In this document: piece after piece, positions 31,901 to 42,562 of the stretch | Position numbering within the stretch: position 1 is the stretch's first letter | How the letters are laid out: the number at the start of each line of letters is the position of its first letter | Assembly: GCA_014925825.1 (NCBI GenBank) | Contig: JACGCK010000314.1 | Location: forward strand, 1-43,836 | Direction: 5' to 3' | DNA length: 43,836 bases | Origin: Pholiota molesta | Lineage: Eukaryota > Basidiomycota > Agaricomycetes > Agaricales > Strophariaceae | Program-made: the position numbers and the translations under genes | Notes under the pieces: generated by a model | Seen by the model: the letters and a program-made list of their open reading frames with translations, nothing else | What the model was told of the DNA's origin: nothing | The model's database searches: none

Positions 31901-33104
31901 TCCTATAAGTTCCGCGGGTTGGCACCGGGCGAAAGGCGGCGCTGTCGCGTTCAAGGCGATGATGCGGTGAGTATAGCCTATACGGTGAAGGTAATGTCGT
32001 GCGCACTGATGTATTTCCCCCAGCTGCGCACCGTTTCCCTCGTCCCCAACGTGCTCGGGTGTCCGTATATCGCCCTTGCCGATTTTGGTTGCAGCAGTGT
32101 TGTCGCTGCGCCGCCGGTTTGCTTCTGTGAGCACGATGCAGAGAGGTGGGATCTGCGTGGCTCCTGCGCGCCGTGGCGCCCTTGGACCACACGATCTCAG
32201 TCTCAGTCTCAGTCTATCCGTGCGGTCTGGAGTCTGATGCTCGCCATGTGGGCTCTGAGGTCGTCCTTGCGCTCTGCCGATGAACTGGGACTTGGCAACG
32301 CCGTGGACTGTGGCCAGGATGTGCTCGTATGCCGAACTGACGTCGTCCTGTGATGGCGTTCCGGTGTGCTCGCGGTACCGCGCATCGTTGTCGGCAGCCA
32401 TCGTCGTTGCTGTGCAGAGAGTGTGGGTGAGTGTGCGGCGCGCATGGTACAGCGCAGACGTACCGGATAAGATGATCGCGTGCATTGACACTACCTTGTG
32501 CGTCTGCTGCCCAAGTTTACACTATCTGTAAAGAGCACCGCGGACGCGTTGAAGCGGTGGGTGGGTGTGCGCTGTTACGTTCTGGACGACGGATGTTGCG
32601 TCCGTGGGAGGGTAGTGTGGCAGAGGTGAGTGGAATGTTGATGTCGGCGCGGTCTTGGTGCTGTTCCGAGGACGTTGGTGAGTTTGCGAGCTCGTAGGTT
32701 GCACAGTAGGCTTACCCGTCGATGGCCTAGTGCTGATCGGCGCCCTGCGTCGTGGAGGGCGTTCCTCATAGCCGTGTTGTCCTGAGTGTTGGTAAGTAGT
32801 TCGGCACGGATTGTAGGGCGAGCGTACCTGTAAGGCGATCTACGCGTCGTGTCGTAGAGGGCCAAGTCTGGGTTTCGGGCGATCTCCGTGCGCATCGTCG
32901 GGCGTAGGTGCTGCGAGGCTGTGAGCCGGGGATGAGTTGTCTGGCGGCGGTAATGTTGGAGTGACGGAAACCGGGACGGCGGAGAGGGCGGAGGGCGGAT
33001 GAGCGGCAGGACACATCGTCGTCGTCGAGGGAGGGAGAACGACGGGGGAGCAGCGGCGGGTTCCGTCGTCGGCTGACGTGAGAGGGAGAACGGCGGAGGG
33101 CTCC
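31901..33104. other. GC-rich spacer before the right KRI1 copy
   Basis: Many overlapping open frames on both strands, as expected from high GC; none shows a convincing product. A minus-strand frame beginning MAADNDARYREHTG near 32400 has coding-like codon use for about 60 codons but no clear continuation. CAGTCT repeats occur at about 32192-32216. Confidence 0.3.
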
Positions 33105-35410
33105 TGCTTTGATCAAGGCACAGCCCAGACACCATGTCATCAGTGATCGATGATGGGGGAAGGCGGTAAACTTGTGTTAACGTGTCTCTTCATGATAGGA
33201 TATATATGAGAGATAAGATGGTCAACGCAGTGAGCGATGCACTGAGCGCTAAAGCGCGCAAACTGCCGGCAAAGGAGTAACGTGACGAACTACAATCACG
33301 TGGACACATTTTTCCATCCCCTTTTCGAAAATCGTAAGCCGACCGTTAGACTCCAGCGCCAGGCGGCGACAACACCAACGATGCCCCAGCTCTTCTCCGA
33401 CGACGAAGATGGTGTCAATACCAATACCCAGCTCACCATCAACGAGCACTACGCCAAGGCGTTCGAGTATCGGAAGGAGAGGGAAGAACTAGAACGCCGT
33501 GCGTGCTTTCGCGTTCTTTCATACCCAAGACAATAATTGATATCTTTTCAGTAAAGGCAAAATACGGCTCTGACTATGACCCCGACGCGTCGGGCTCTGA
33601 CATCTCCACTGATTCAGAGAGTGCGGAATCCGAGGACGAGCATGGCGAAGAACTGACGCCTGCGGTGGACGCTGCCATTCTAAGGACTCTGACTCGGATT
33701 AAGAAGAAGGACCCTGCTATCTATGATTCTGAGAAGAATATTTTTGGAGGTGGGTAGGCTCATCGCTCATCGCTGGAACGATACTGATGATTCACACAGA
33801 GGAACAGGAAAAGATTGGGACAAGTGGGTCGACGCAAACGAAGACCAAGACCAAGGTATGTGCAGTGAACACCACAATGTCCCTATAATCATCTCAACTA
33901 TTTCTCCAGGCCAAACCAGTCACCCTTCGCCAAGTCAACATGGACGCCATGCTCCACGGCTCCCGCTCGCCGTCTCCCGAGAACGACGACACCCGCCGAC
34001 CGCTGACGCACGTCGAAGAGCAGGAGGCGCTGCGGCGAGAGACCATCGCCGCCTTCCATGGGGCCGCAGCCCAGATCGGGGACGACGACATCCTGATTCC
34101 ACGTGAGAAGACGCAGGACGAGCGCGAGCGCGAAGAGGAGGAGTATCGCGCGTTCCTCGAGCGCGAAGTGGGTGATCTCACGGAGCTGGTGACTGTGGAT
34201 GTCAACGAGGATGAGGGTGAAGTAAAGGAAGAGGCGGAAGAAGAGGGGGAGGCGGACCAGGAGGATACCACGACCGAAAAGAAGAAGAAGAAAAAGAAGA
34301 AGAAATCGAAAAAGACAGCTGAAGAGCCCGTGAAGAAAACAAAAGCGGAACAGGACCAGGAATTCCTCCTAAAGTATGTCGTCTATTCTTTATTCAGTAA
34401 CTTTATACTAAAACACGTCAGCTATATCCTCAACCGCGGCTGGATCGACCGCTCAGAGGGCCACGTCCCCACCTACAGCGAAGTCATCTCCCCCGCCGAC
34501 GAGCGCCGAAAGAAGAAAGGAAAATCCAAAGCCGACCCACACCCAAACGATGACGAACACGCCCCCACCCCGAAGCCGACGACGACGACGACGCCGAGAT
34601 GGACACGGGCCTGCTCTCCGACACCTCCTTCGAGTCACTCGCGTCGCACTTCGAGACCTCGTACAACCACCGCTTCGAGGAGCCCGGCGCGGCGACCATC
34701 CCCGCCTTCCCGCGCACGCTCGCCTCCGCCGTGCGCCGGCAGGACACGACCCGCAAGGACGCCCGCGCGCGGCGCCGCCAGCGCAAGGAGGAGGAGCTGC
34801 AGAAGAGGCGGGAGGAGGTCAAAAGGATGAAGGCGCTGAAAATGCGCGAGGTGAAGCGCAAGCTCGCGCTGATCGGGCAGCAGGGCGGGTTGAAGGCGGG
34901 CGTGGGGGAGGGCGGGGAGGGCGGGGAGGGGGATGCGTTTGTGGACGAGGCGCTGCGCGAGCTGGATCTTGAGGGCGAGTGGGATCCCGAGAAACACGAT
35001 CGCCAGATGGCCGAGCTGTTCGATCGCGGTGAGGATGCGTTTGAGGAGGAAGCCGGGTTCGGCGGGGACGACGACGACGACGACGACGGTGTGAGATACG
35101 ACGCGAACGGCAAGCCTATATGGGACGACGACGTGGACATCGGCGATATACCCATCTCAGACGATGACGCCCACGTCGTATACGACCCGAATCCCAAGTT
35201 GAGCAAAAAGGAGAAGAAGAAGAAGAAAAAGAAGAAGGACGCCGGGGAGGACGACGGCGTTGATATCGATGCTATGGATGCGGATGCGGCGCCTCGATTC
35301 GACGACGACGAAGAGTGGGACGGGACGGAGGAGATGCGCAAGCGCAAGTTCAACGAGTACATGGACGAAATCTACGGTCTCGATTTCAACGACCTGGTAT
35401 ATACCCTCCT
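33105..35410 (+). repeat. Right copy of the KRI1 segmental duplication
   Basis: Direct repeat of 22452-26195 without the two insertions. Identity is high across exons and introns, including the upstream CACGTGGACACATTTTT segment. The duplication spacing is about 9.2 kb (ATG to ATG). Confidence 0.8.
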
Positions 35411-36037
35411 CCTACTTTTCTCTACACATCCTGACACAATAATCTCATATTACAGGTCGGCGACCTACCCACGCGCTTCAAATATGTCCCCGTCCAACCG
35501 CAGACTTACGCCCTGACACCCGCCGAGATCCTCATGGCCACCGACCAAGAGCTGAACGAGTACATGAGCGTCAAGAAATACGCGCCGTACAGGGACGACA
35601 AGGGCGACCGCCACCGGTGGCGCCCGAAGACGCAGGAGAAGCTGCACGAGATCAAGGCCAAGATCGCCCAGCGCTCGGGCACCACCGCGTTCGCGCCGTC
35701 GACGTCTGGCGGCAGGCGGCCTCGCCACCACGACGGAGACGAGGGCGGCGAGAAGCCGAAGAAGCGCATGGGCAAGAAGGAGCGTATGAAGCTCAAAGCT
35801 GCGCTTGGCGTTAATGGAGAGGAGGGGGCGGCGGAAGAGCCGCCGCAGTCTGAGGCCGCAGTCCATGGTCAGGCGAAGAAGCGAAAACGAGAGGAGGAGC
35901 AGGCGGGGGGTGATGAAGAAGAGCGGCCCGGGAAATCTGGAGATGCGCCTGGGGCCACTGAGGACGCCAACAATAATGAAGGCTCATCGAAAAAGAAGAG
36001 GAAACGCCGTCATCGTAAAAAGGAAGGCGAGGAGTAG
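33381..36037 (+). CDS. KRI1: KRI1, nucleolar ribosome-biogenesis factor
   Basis: Six exons: 33381-33498, 33552-33749, 33800-33855, 33910-34373, 34422-35396, 35456-36037. The sum is 2393 nt, one base short of 798 codons. The missing base lies in a C5 run at about 34561-34565: before it the frame reads EVISPADERRKKKGK, after it EMDTGLLSDTSFESLASHF. With that base the product is 797 residues. Kri1 hallmarks are the acidic N-terminus, DPAIYDSEKNIF, REVGDLTELV, YILNRGWIDRS, FEEPGAATIPAFPR, the KKEKKKKKKKKD tract, WDGTEEMRKRKFNEYMDEI and, in exon 6, the conserved C-terminal domain with LTPAEILMATDQELNEYM and KKYAPYR. In yeast Kri1 works with Krr1 in 40S subunit assembly in the nucleolus. A CACGTG box lies 84 nt before the ATG. 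Confidence 0.9.
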
Positions 36038-36726
36038 ACTGCGCATACTTGATTTATCGACTGTCATGCCGAGGTCTCTTCGTAATCTTTTATGTTTTGA
36101 TGTTGCGCAGTAATTCTTTGTTTTATCACGATCACTCAGTGTTCAACTTCACCACGCGACGCTTGAGTTCGTGTGCGCTTCCGATGTGATACGTCGGCGA
36201 TTTGTTGAAACTTACATTATGCTGCGGCTGCGCCAACGCTGCGTAGATTTTGACAACACATCGCCGAAAGTTGCGTCAATCCACATGGTATGTCGTGCTA
36301 TCTTTTGGGTTCTGCATCTCCTCAGCGCTCATTCTTGGATTCCATGCTCAGCATCTGGATATTACGTTCATCGGTCTATTTTCTTGTTCTGAGTGAAGCC
36401 TGCTATGACGTTGAAACTGCGTTGGAATTTCGACCTTCCACGTGTGTACGGTACCGTCCTTTATATTGATGGTTATCAGGGTGGCATCTGGATTCTGGTG
36501 GCATGCATACGGTTAAGTATAGAATTGATAATAATCTCGCTTGGCCTCCGCATTTCCAGGCCCTTCATGACTGCGGAATTTGAATGGAGAATCAACGACA
36601 ACCGCATCCGTCTCAGTCTCCAGCTTTGACCTTATTTAAACCCACCGAGGTGACTGCTTTCCGAATATAAGCGCTGAGCGTACCAGCGGCCCCTTCACCT
36701 TCTACTTTCATTAAGGATCTACAATC
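36038..36726. other. Intergenic with TATA-like element
   Basis: 3' flank of KRI1 and promoter of the next gene. TATTTAAA at 36633-36640 lies about 87 nt before the ATG at 36727, with a CT-rich stretch between, a plausible core promoter. Confidence 0.45.
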
Positions 36727-38396
36727 ATGTCGTTCCCTGGAGACACAAAAACTCAGCCATCCCAGGTCCAGCCGTTGTTGTATCCTAATCCTGTGCCGCA
36801 GCCATATACGGACATCGAGTCCTATCCTCAACCTGAGCTTCTTCCTGGTCAGAAACGCAAGAAGTGTTTGGGCCGTCGAGTGCTCCGCGGATTGCTTTTT
36901 GTCCTAGTCACCCTTTCGTTGGTTAATGTTGCGCACCGTCTGTTTTTGGGACGATTTTGGTTTAGGCGCCACGGAGACTTCGTGAGTGGATTCCCCTCCT
37001 GCTGTCCTTGAACACCACTAACAAAAGATTTCCCTTGAATCCAGAAAATGGATCCACATGATTACTACTACGATGTCCCCTCTGATCTTGTGTTGGAGAA
37101 CTGCATCGAAGGCGCAGACTGGTCCGCGGGCAGCGATGACGGCCCCTTCCAGACCGCCGTCACCGCTTTCGAGATACCCCTCGCTGCAGATAACATATTC
37201 TTGATTTCTCGAGGCCGCTTTTCAAGCGGATTTGTCAAAGTCGCTACCTCATCTGAGCAGGCGAAGGATTCCGTTAAATTCGACGTTGTCGCCAAATACC
37301 GCAGGGAGGACGAACTGGACTTGGCGAAGGCATGCTTGACCTCTCGCGACGGTAATCAGCAGGGTGTCGGTGTTTTCGTAAGTCACTTAACGTTGCTCTC
37401 GGTGACCAGATAAGTCTCATGCATACTACCTTTTTCAGACGCCAACCTGGCGATATGGCGGTCCTCACAGGCATGCACACACGATGCACTTCGAAATTGC
37501 CGTCACTCTCCCTGAGGATTCCTCGCCAATCTCTATCAAAGGCTTCGAAACGGATGTCCCGAACACATCTCAGCACCTTACCGCCCTCGCCTCCAAAGTC
37601 GACTTCGGGTTCCTCTCGTTGCATGGAACGAATGCGCCTATCAACGTTGAGGTCAGTAGCTATTTTCTGCTAGCGTTGGAGCATCCACATCTCAATATTT
37701 TGATATCGATTGACTGACGCGAACATCCTCTTTATCAGTCACTGGCAGCTGCTAAAGCGAACATTCACACAACCAATTCGGGTATTCGCGGCACTTTCAA
37801 TACTTCTTCCTTACTTGTCCTGCAAACCACTAATGGCCCCATCAACGTTGCTGTTGGGCTTCACGACGAAGGCGACCAGGCTACTTTGGTTGCTCACACA
37901 ACCAATGGGTGAGTACCGGATTGCATTATGCACCATTCGACCGTAGCTGATGAATCATTATGTTGCCAGCAAAGTTGATGCTAGACTGAGTCTGTCCACT
38001 CCCTCTGGAGAAGGTGGAAAATTCACCGTCGACACAACTACTACCAACGCGGCGCTCGATGTCACGTTCGTCGACGCTCCTCTCGATTCAGTTCTCCAGC
38101 ATCACGCCAGAACGACGAACAGCAGAGCGACTGTCACTTTGCACGAGACCTTCGAGGGCGACTTGGAAGCCACGACATCTAGCTATTTCAAGGCCGAGCT
38201 CAAATTCCTGCCCGCCGCCGATCCTAGCGGGAAAGGAAGGAAGAGGGCGACCATGACCCAATCTAATAGGAATCATTTCTCTGCGAACACGAAATGGATG
38301 GATGCAGAAAATCCTGACTACAGCAGGAAAACTGCTGGCGCCGTTGTTGTGTCCACCACGAATTCTCCTATCACTCTCAACCTTTTGGGGATCTGA
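36727..38396 (+). CDS. Type II membrane protein with DUF7330-like beta-rich domain (intact)
   Basis: Five exons (36727-36981, 37045-37377, 37439-37651, 37739-37908, 37970-38396), all in frame, give 465 residues. The N-terminus is proline-rich, then basic KRKKCLGRRVLRG and a membrane segment of about residues 54-69 (LLFVLVTLSLVNVAH), so the long C-terminus would be outside or lumenal. That part begins DPHDYYYDVPSDLVLENC and contains repeated TTNGPINV / TTNGKVDA / TTNSPITLNL motifs, each in a beta-solenoid-like rung, ending at the stop. Such layout is known from agaricomycete proteins annotated DUF7330; I assign this from memory of the pattern. A paralogue follows in tandem with exon 3 of identical length (213 nt). 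Function unknown; a cell-surface or wall-associated role is a guess. Confidence 0.8.
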
Positions 38397-39456
38397 CCAT
38401 TGGAATGAGCGCTTGTATGAAGTTTCATATTTTCCACACTCTTTTCTTACTCTTGTACTCCTCTGTTGTATGCAATTGTTATCTACGCTCCTGTGAAATT
38501 CGGAATACGGCTTATACTTAGCTGACTGAACTCAATCTGCGAATTTCCTTTTGATAAACTACTTTATATAACTTGATGTTTATCCAACATTCTCAAGACC
38601 AGCCGTCTTACGGCCATCTTAGTTAAGTGCGAGGATTTCGTTCCATTATATAACATGTGGTAGGGTATTTTCCCGCAGTGCACACCTTTAACGCTTTAAA
38701 GCTTCAACCTTCAAGCCCATAGATATCAAATCCATAAGGGAGGCAAATTAGTTGCTGTAGCCAATTTGCCTAGGAATGAGCAGAAACTCTCGGCCGCACC
38801 TCCTTCAGAAAGTAGAAGACCCAAACTGATACTGGCGATTCTGACAGCCATCTGCTTATATCTCATCCTCCAATTTGCGTCGAAGCAGAATCTTTTCAGA
38901 AGCCTGAAAGAGATATCAGTTGGCTATTTTCTAATGCTTGGATACGTATAAATTGTGCTTGGATCCCTCTATTTCCTTCTAGGACTTTTTATGTATGAAT
39001 GAACTGTTATCAAATTTGTGACGAGTTTGAGTTGTCTTAGTCCGATTTACTGTCTGATAAACCCGAAGACGAGTTCCCTAGGACTGGCCTAGATTGCAGG
39101 TGGGTATTCATTATTTTCACTTGCTGAGCGCTCAGAAGGCGCAGCAGTGGGGACAGAACCGGACTTACGTGCCGTGCCCGCGTGTTGCTCTCCTTGCTGA
39201 ACAACTGTCACCATACATATTGAATACTCCGGAGTCCCATTTATCATTTATGTACAAACGCGGTTCACATGGTACACGGCTTCCCGAAGCGCAGTCTTCA
39301 GTGATGTGCACCGCCCAGCACGGCGCGCTAATCTTGACCAAGAACCGCCACCTTCGCCTGAGGGAGAAAGAAAGCACTCAGTGAACTCGCATCTTCCTTT
39401 GCCGCTACAACCACCGCCCACCGCGTCTACGGGACGCGTCGACGAAGCACCCCATC
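38397..39456. other. Intergenic between the tandem paralogues
   Basis: About 38793-38951 in the plus strand reads PPSESRRPKLILAILTAIC followed by LYLILQF and a short tail to a stop. This Pro/basic/hydrophobic order resembles the N-terminal anchor of the flanking genes and may be a remnant of a third copy. Otherwise no gene is seen. Confidence 0.35.
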
Positions 39457-41275
39457 ATGATCGTCCTGGAGGATACCCCTAAAGAACCAAGAACGGAGGA
39501 GGGCGAAGTGCAGGAGCGGTCGCCGTCCGTGTCTCACTACACCCCACTGCATCCCGATAGCCCGCCTGCGTATTACGGACCCGGCACGAGCTCACCTTAT
39601 CTGCCACAGAGTATTCCCCAAGGCCAAGGATCGTATCCTGAGGAAGGGTCGGTAGACCGCTATGGGCGGTCGCCAGCGCGGCGATTTTTTCGCGCCTTTA
39701 TCGTCGCGTGGATCGTATGGGCCCTCATAGCGTTGTCCATACGGAGCCTTGTCGCGCTCGTTCGTCGGATGTCAAATGGGGAGAATGGCCGCAAGGTGAA
39801 CATTAGCATCTTTGCGAGCGACTAGATAGCAATGACATAACCACCGCTGTAAGTAGATGGACCCGCAGTTTGATTATGATGTTCCTCCAGGAATTGTACT
39901 CTCTAGTTGCGTTCCGGGCGCGAATGGCCTCGCCAAATGTATCCAGAGGAAGCCCAGACAGGAACGGGCTTCTGGACATCGTGGAGAAGGCCGCCTCCGG
40001 GTGCGCCGTCGGCGGCAGAGGCGACATTCGACCTTCCACTTGAATACGCCAGAATTTTCCTCATGGCCCGCGGCCAACTTTCCTCTGGCATCGTCGACGT
40101 CATCACATCTTCCACGCAGCCCTCGAATACTGTGTCAGTTCGCGTGCACATCCAATACGGGCGCGACGAGGCTCACAACCTGGCCAAGGTGTGCAAGCTG
40201 GCGCGGAACGCCGGGCAAGCGCCCGAAGGCGTAGGCATCTTCGTGAGTCCTGATTGCTACCTCTTTGTTCGAAATAGGTTTGGGCGCTACTACTTACAAT
40301 CCCTTTTTATAGACGCCAAGATGGCGAGATGGTCGCCGGAGAGAGGGGATGGTCTTCCAGACCACTGTCGTCCTTCCGGAAGCTGCAACTCACGATGCGC
40401 CTCTGTTTGTGCGCGGGCTCGAGATAGACGCGCCCAATTTCGTGTATCGATTCGCGGACATGAACGAAAAAATTCACTTTGGATCTTTGGAGCTGAGGGG
40501 CTCGAATCAGCCCATTGACGTTAAAGTGGGTGCACCTCGATTTGCTTGCCTTGAGTCTACTTCTCATCTATTTCCGACATCATTTAATTCTCATCTTCTC
40601 AGTCATTGAGCGCGACAATCGTGGACGTTAGGACTAAGAATGGATATATCAAAGGGATCTTCAACACGACGAAATCCCTCGTGCTGGAAGCGACTAACAC
40701 CCCCATCGAAGTCGATGTGGGTATGCGCAGTGCAGAAGGCAGCAAGCCAACATTCAACGCACGTACCAGTAACGGGTACGCGCGACGTTCTACACTCTGT
40801 AATCCATAACTTACCGGTTTTTCTAACCAGCCCTATCGACGCCGCGATAAGCCTCCTCACCGACTCGCCACGCAGCGCGGCGGCACATACACCGTCACCA
40901 CCTCCTCCTCCAACGGCGCCCTCCAGCTCCAGTTCCCCGCGCAGCCCGTCGGCGCCGCGCTGCGCCTGATCGCCGCCACCACGAACGGGCCCGCGCGCGT
41001 CCGGCTCCACCCGGCGTTCGAGGGCGATTTCCGGCTGCAGTCCACCGCGGCGGCCGCCGTGCGCGAGGGGCGCGGCGTGGAGGACCCGAGCGGTGCGGGC
41101 AGGCGGCGGCTGGTCGACTATGCGGGGGGACGCCTGGGGACACGCGCGTCGTGGCGGGGAGTGTGCGGTGGGACGCGGTGGGGGCGAGGGGGCGGCGCGG
41201 CTGGTGGTCGGTGCGCCTGGGGCCGGCCGGATGGTGGTGAGCAATACGAACGCGCCGCTGACGCTTGAGCTGTGA
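39457..41275 (+). pseudogene. Second DUF7330-like membrane protein, several frameshifts
   Basis: Exons about 39457-39795, 39857-40242, 40313-40525, 40603-40775 and 40831-41275, same layout as the neighbour. It starts MIVLEDTPKEPRTEE, has a PPAY motif and a membrane segment FIVAWIVWALIALSI; exon 2 starts MDPQFDYDVPPGIVL. Frame breaks: one base is missing near 39925 (between VPGAN and the frame reading EATFDLPLEYARIFL), one near 40880 (before TYTVTTSSSNGALQL), and at least two in the G-rich stretch 41150-41230. The end VVSNTNAPLTLEL at 41236-41275 matches the neighbour's VVSTTNSPITLNL. Exons 3 and 4 and all splice sites are intact. The breaks sit in GC-rich or short homopolymer runs, so this may be a real gene with consensus errors, or an early pseudogene. 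Confidence 0.65.
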
Positions 41276-41448
41276 ATATGGAGTAAGGGGCGTGTCAGTT
41301 GCGTTTTATAGGATACTGGGGATGTCGATGAGGATGCCATTGGTGGGGTTGTGTAGCGTTGCGTAAGATCTAGCACCCGAATATCTATGTTTGTGTCACA
41401 CTTGTAATTTTAATGAAATTATCTCTATTTATGACAGTAAGGAAGCAT
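41276..41448. other. 3' flank of the membrane-protein gene
   Basis: AT-rich; no gene. It ends at the left edge of the large palindrome. Confidence 0.4.
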
Positions 41449-42353
41449 GCTGCGGGGCCAACTATTATTAAGGATGAAAAACGCATCGAAAACGGGTTTA
41501 TATTTAGTTAAAATTAATACAGTATTAAATATAGTGTTTTTGAACAATTGCGAGCAGTGAAAAAGACAATAGGAATCAGAATCGAACTTAAAATCGGCTC
41601 AAATTCTGAATAGTGCAAATTCTTGCCTTTTTTGGTGATTTTTTGACCCTCAAAATGCGATCAAATCTTGGGGTTCTATTCTGCTATTGTTCTGATTTTG
41701 TAAATGGAAAAACCAGTGTATTGAGCGATGAAAAATCCTTTGTGAATGCTTAATCTAGAAATGGGCAAAATTTTGGCATTTGGATGCATTTTGGATGCAT
41801 TTTTCATCGGTTTCTCATCGGTTTTTCATCCCCAAAAATGTCCTCAAAATTTGGAATCCTACAAGCTGAAAAACCCATTAACCTTTGCCGGGATGGCTTT
41901 TGCAAGGTTTAATGGGTTTTTCAGCTTGTAGGATCCCAAATTTTGATGACATTTTTGGGGATGAAAAACCGATGAGAAACCGATGCAAAACGCATCCAAA
42001 ATGCATCCAAAATGCGTCCAAATGCCGAAATTTTGCTCATTTCTAAATTGAGCATTCACAAAGGATTTTTCATCGCTCAATACACTGTGTTTTCCCATTT
42101 ACAAAATCAGAACAATAGCAGAATAGAACCCCAAGATTTGATCGCATTTTGAGGGTCAAAAAATCACCAAAAAAGGCAAGAATTTGCACTATTCAGAATT
42201 TGAGCCGAATTTTAAGTTCGATTCTGATTCCTATTGTCTTTTTCACTGCTCGCAATTGTTCAAAAACACTATATTTAATACTGTATTAATTTTAACTAAA
42301 TATAAACCCGTTTTCGATGCGTTTTTCATCCTTAATAATAGTTGGCCCCCAGC
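41449..42353. mobile_element. Long near-perfect palindrome, foldback/MITE-like
   Basis: The left arm (41449-about 41888) and right arm (about 41902-42353) are reverse complements over nearly their full length. Ends read GCTGCGGGGCCAACTATTA and the complement of TAATAGTTGGCCCCCAGC. The middle is ACCTTTGC-13 nt-GCAAGGT, so there is almost no loop. Because of the symmetry the same peptide (IGFSSVFHPQK, YKLKNP) is open on both strands, which independently confirms it; this is not evidence of a gene. Each arm also has internal near-repeats of GGATGAAAAACGCATCG and GATGAAAAACCGATG. No clear target-site duplication is seen. Probably a non-autonomous DNA element; a recent local inverted duplication is the alternative. 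Confidence 0.85.
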
Positions 42354-42562
42354 AGTGAAGAAGGACAGAGCGAGATCAGCTGTCTGCCAAATCTCTAGGG
42401 GTATATTATACATAAAGCCCCGGCTATTCAAACTGTAGTCCTCGGACAAGGTCACCTTCGAGAATCATCCCAGATCTCCGTTAATTACATAGTTCAGAGA
42501 TTTTTAAGCAAGTTCTTAAGCAGATCATGACTTAGGACTGAGGAAATGATATTGTCAAATTA

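Noticed and set aside
31709..32491. 260-codon minus-strand open frame
   Set aside because: Overlaps the plus-strand copy 2 repeat; Arg/Thr-rich composition typical of an antisense frame in GC-rich DNA. Only its first 60 codons or so look coding-like.
34422..34600. A short hidden intron to explain the KRI1 frame change
   Set aside because: No GT..AG pair of plausible length lies between the two frames in either copy; a missing C is simpler.
41746..42098. Two small open frames on opposite strands in the palindrome encoding the same peptide
   Set aside because: The identity is forced by the inverted repeat and is not evidence of a gene.
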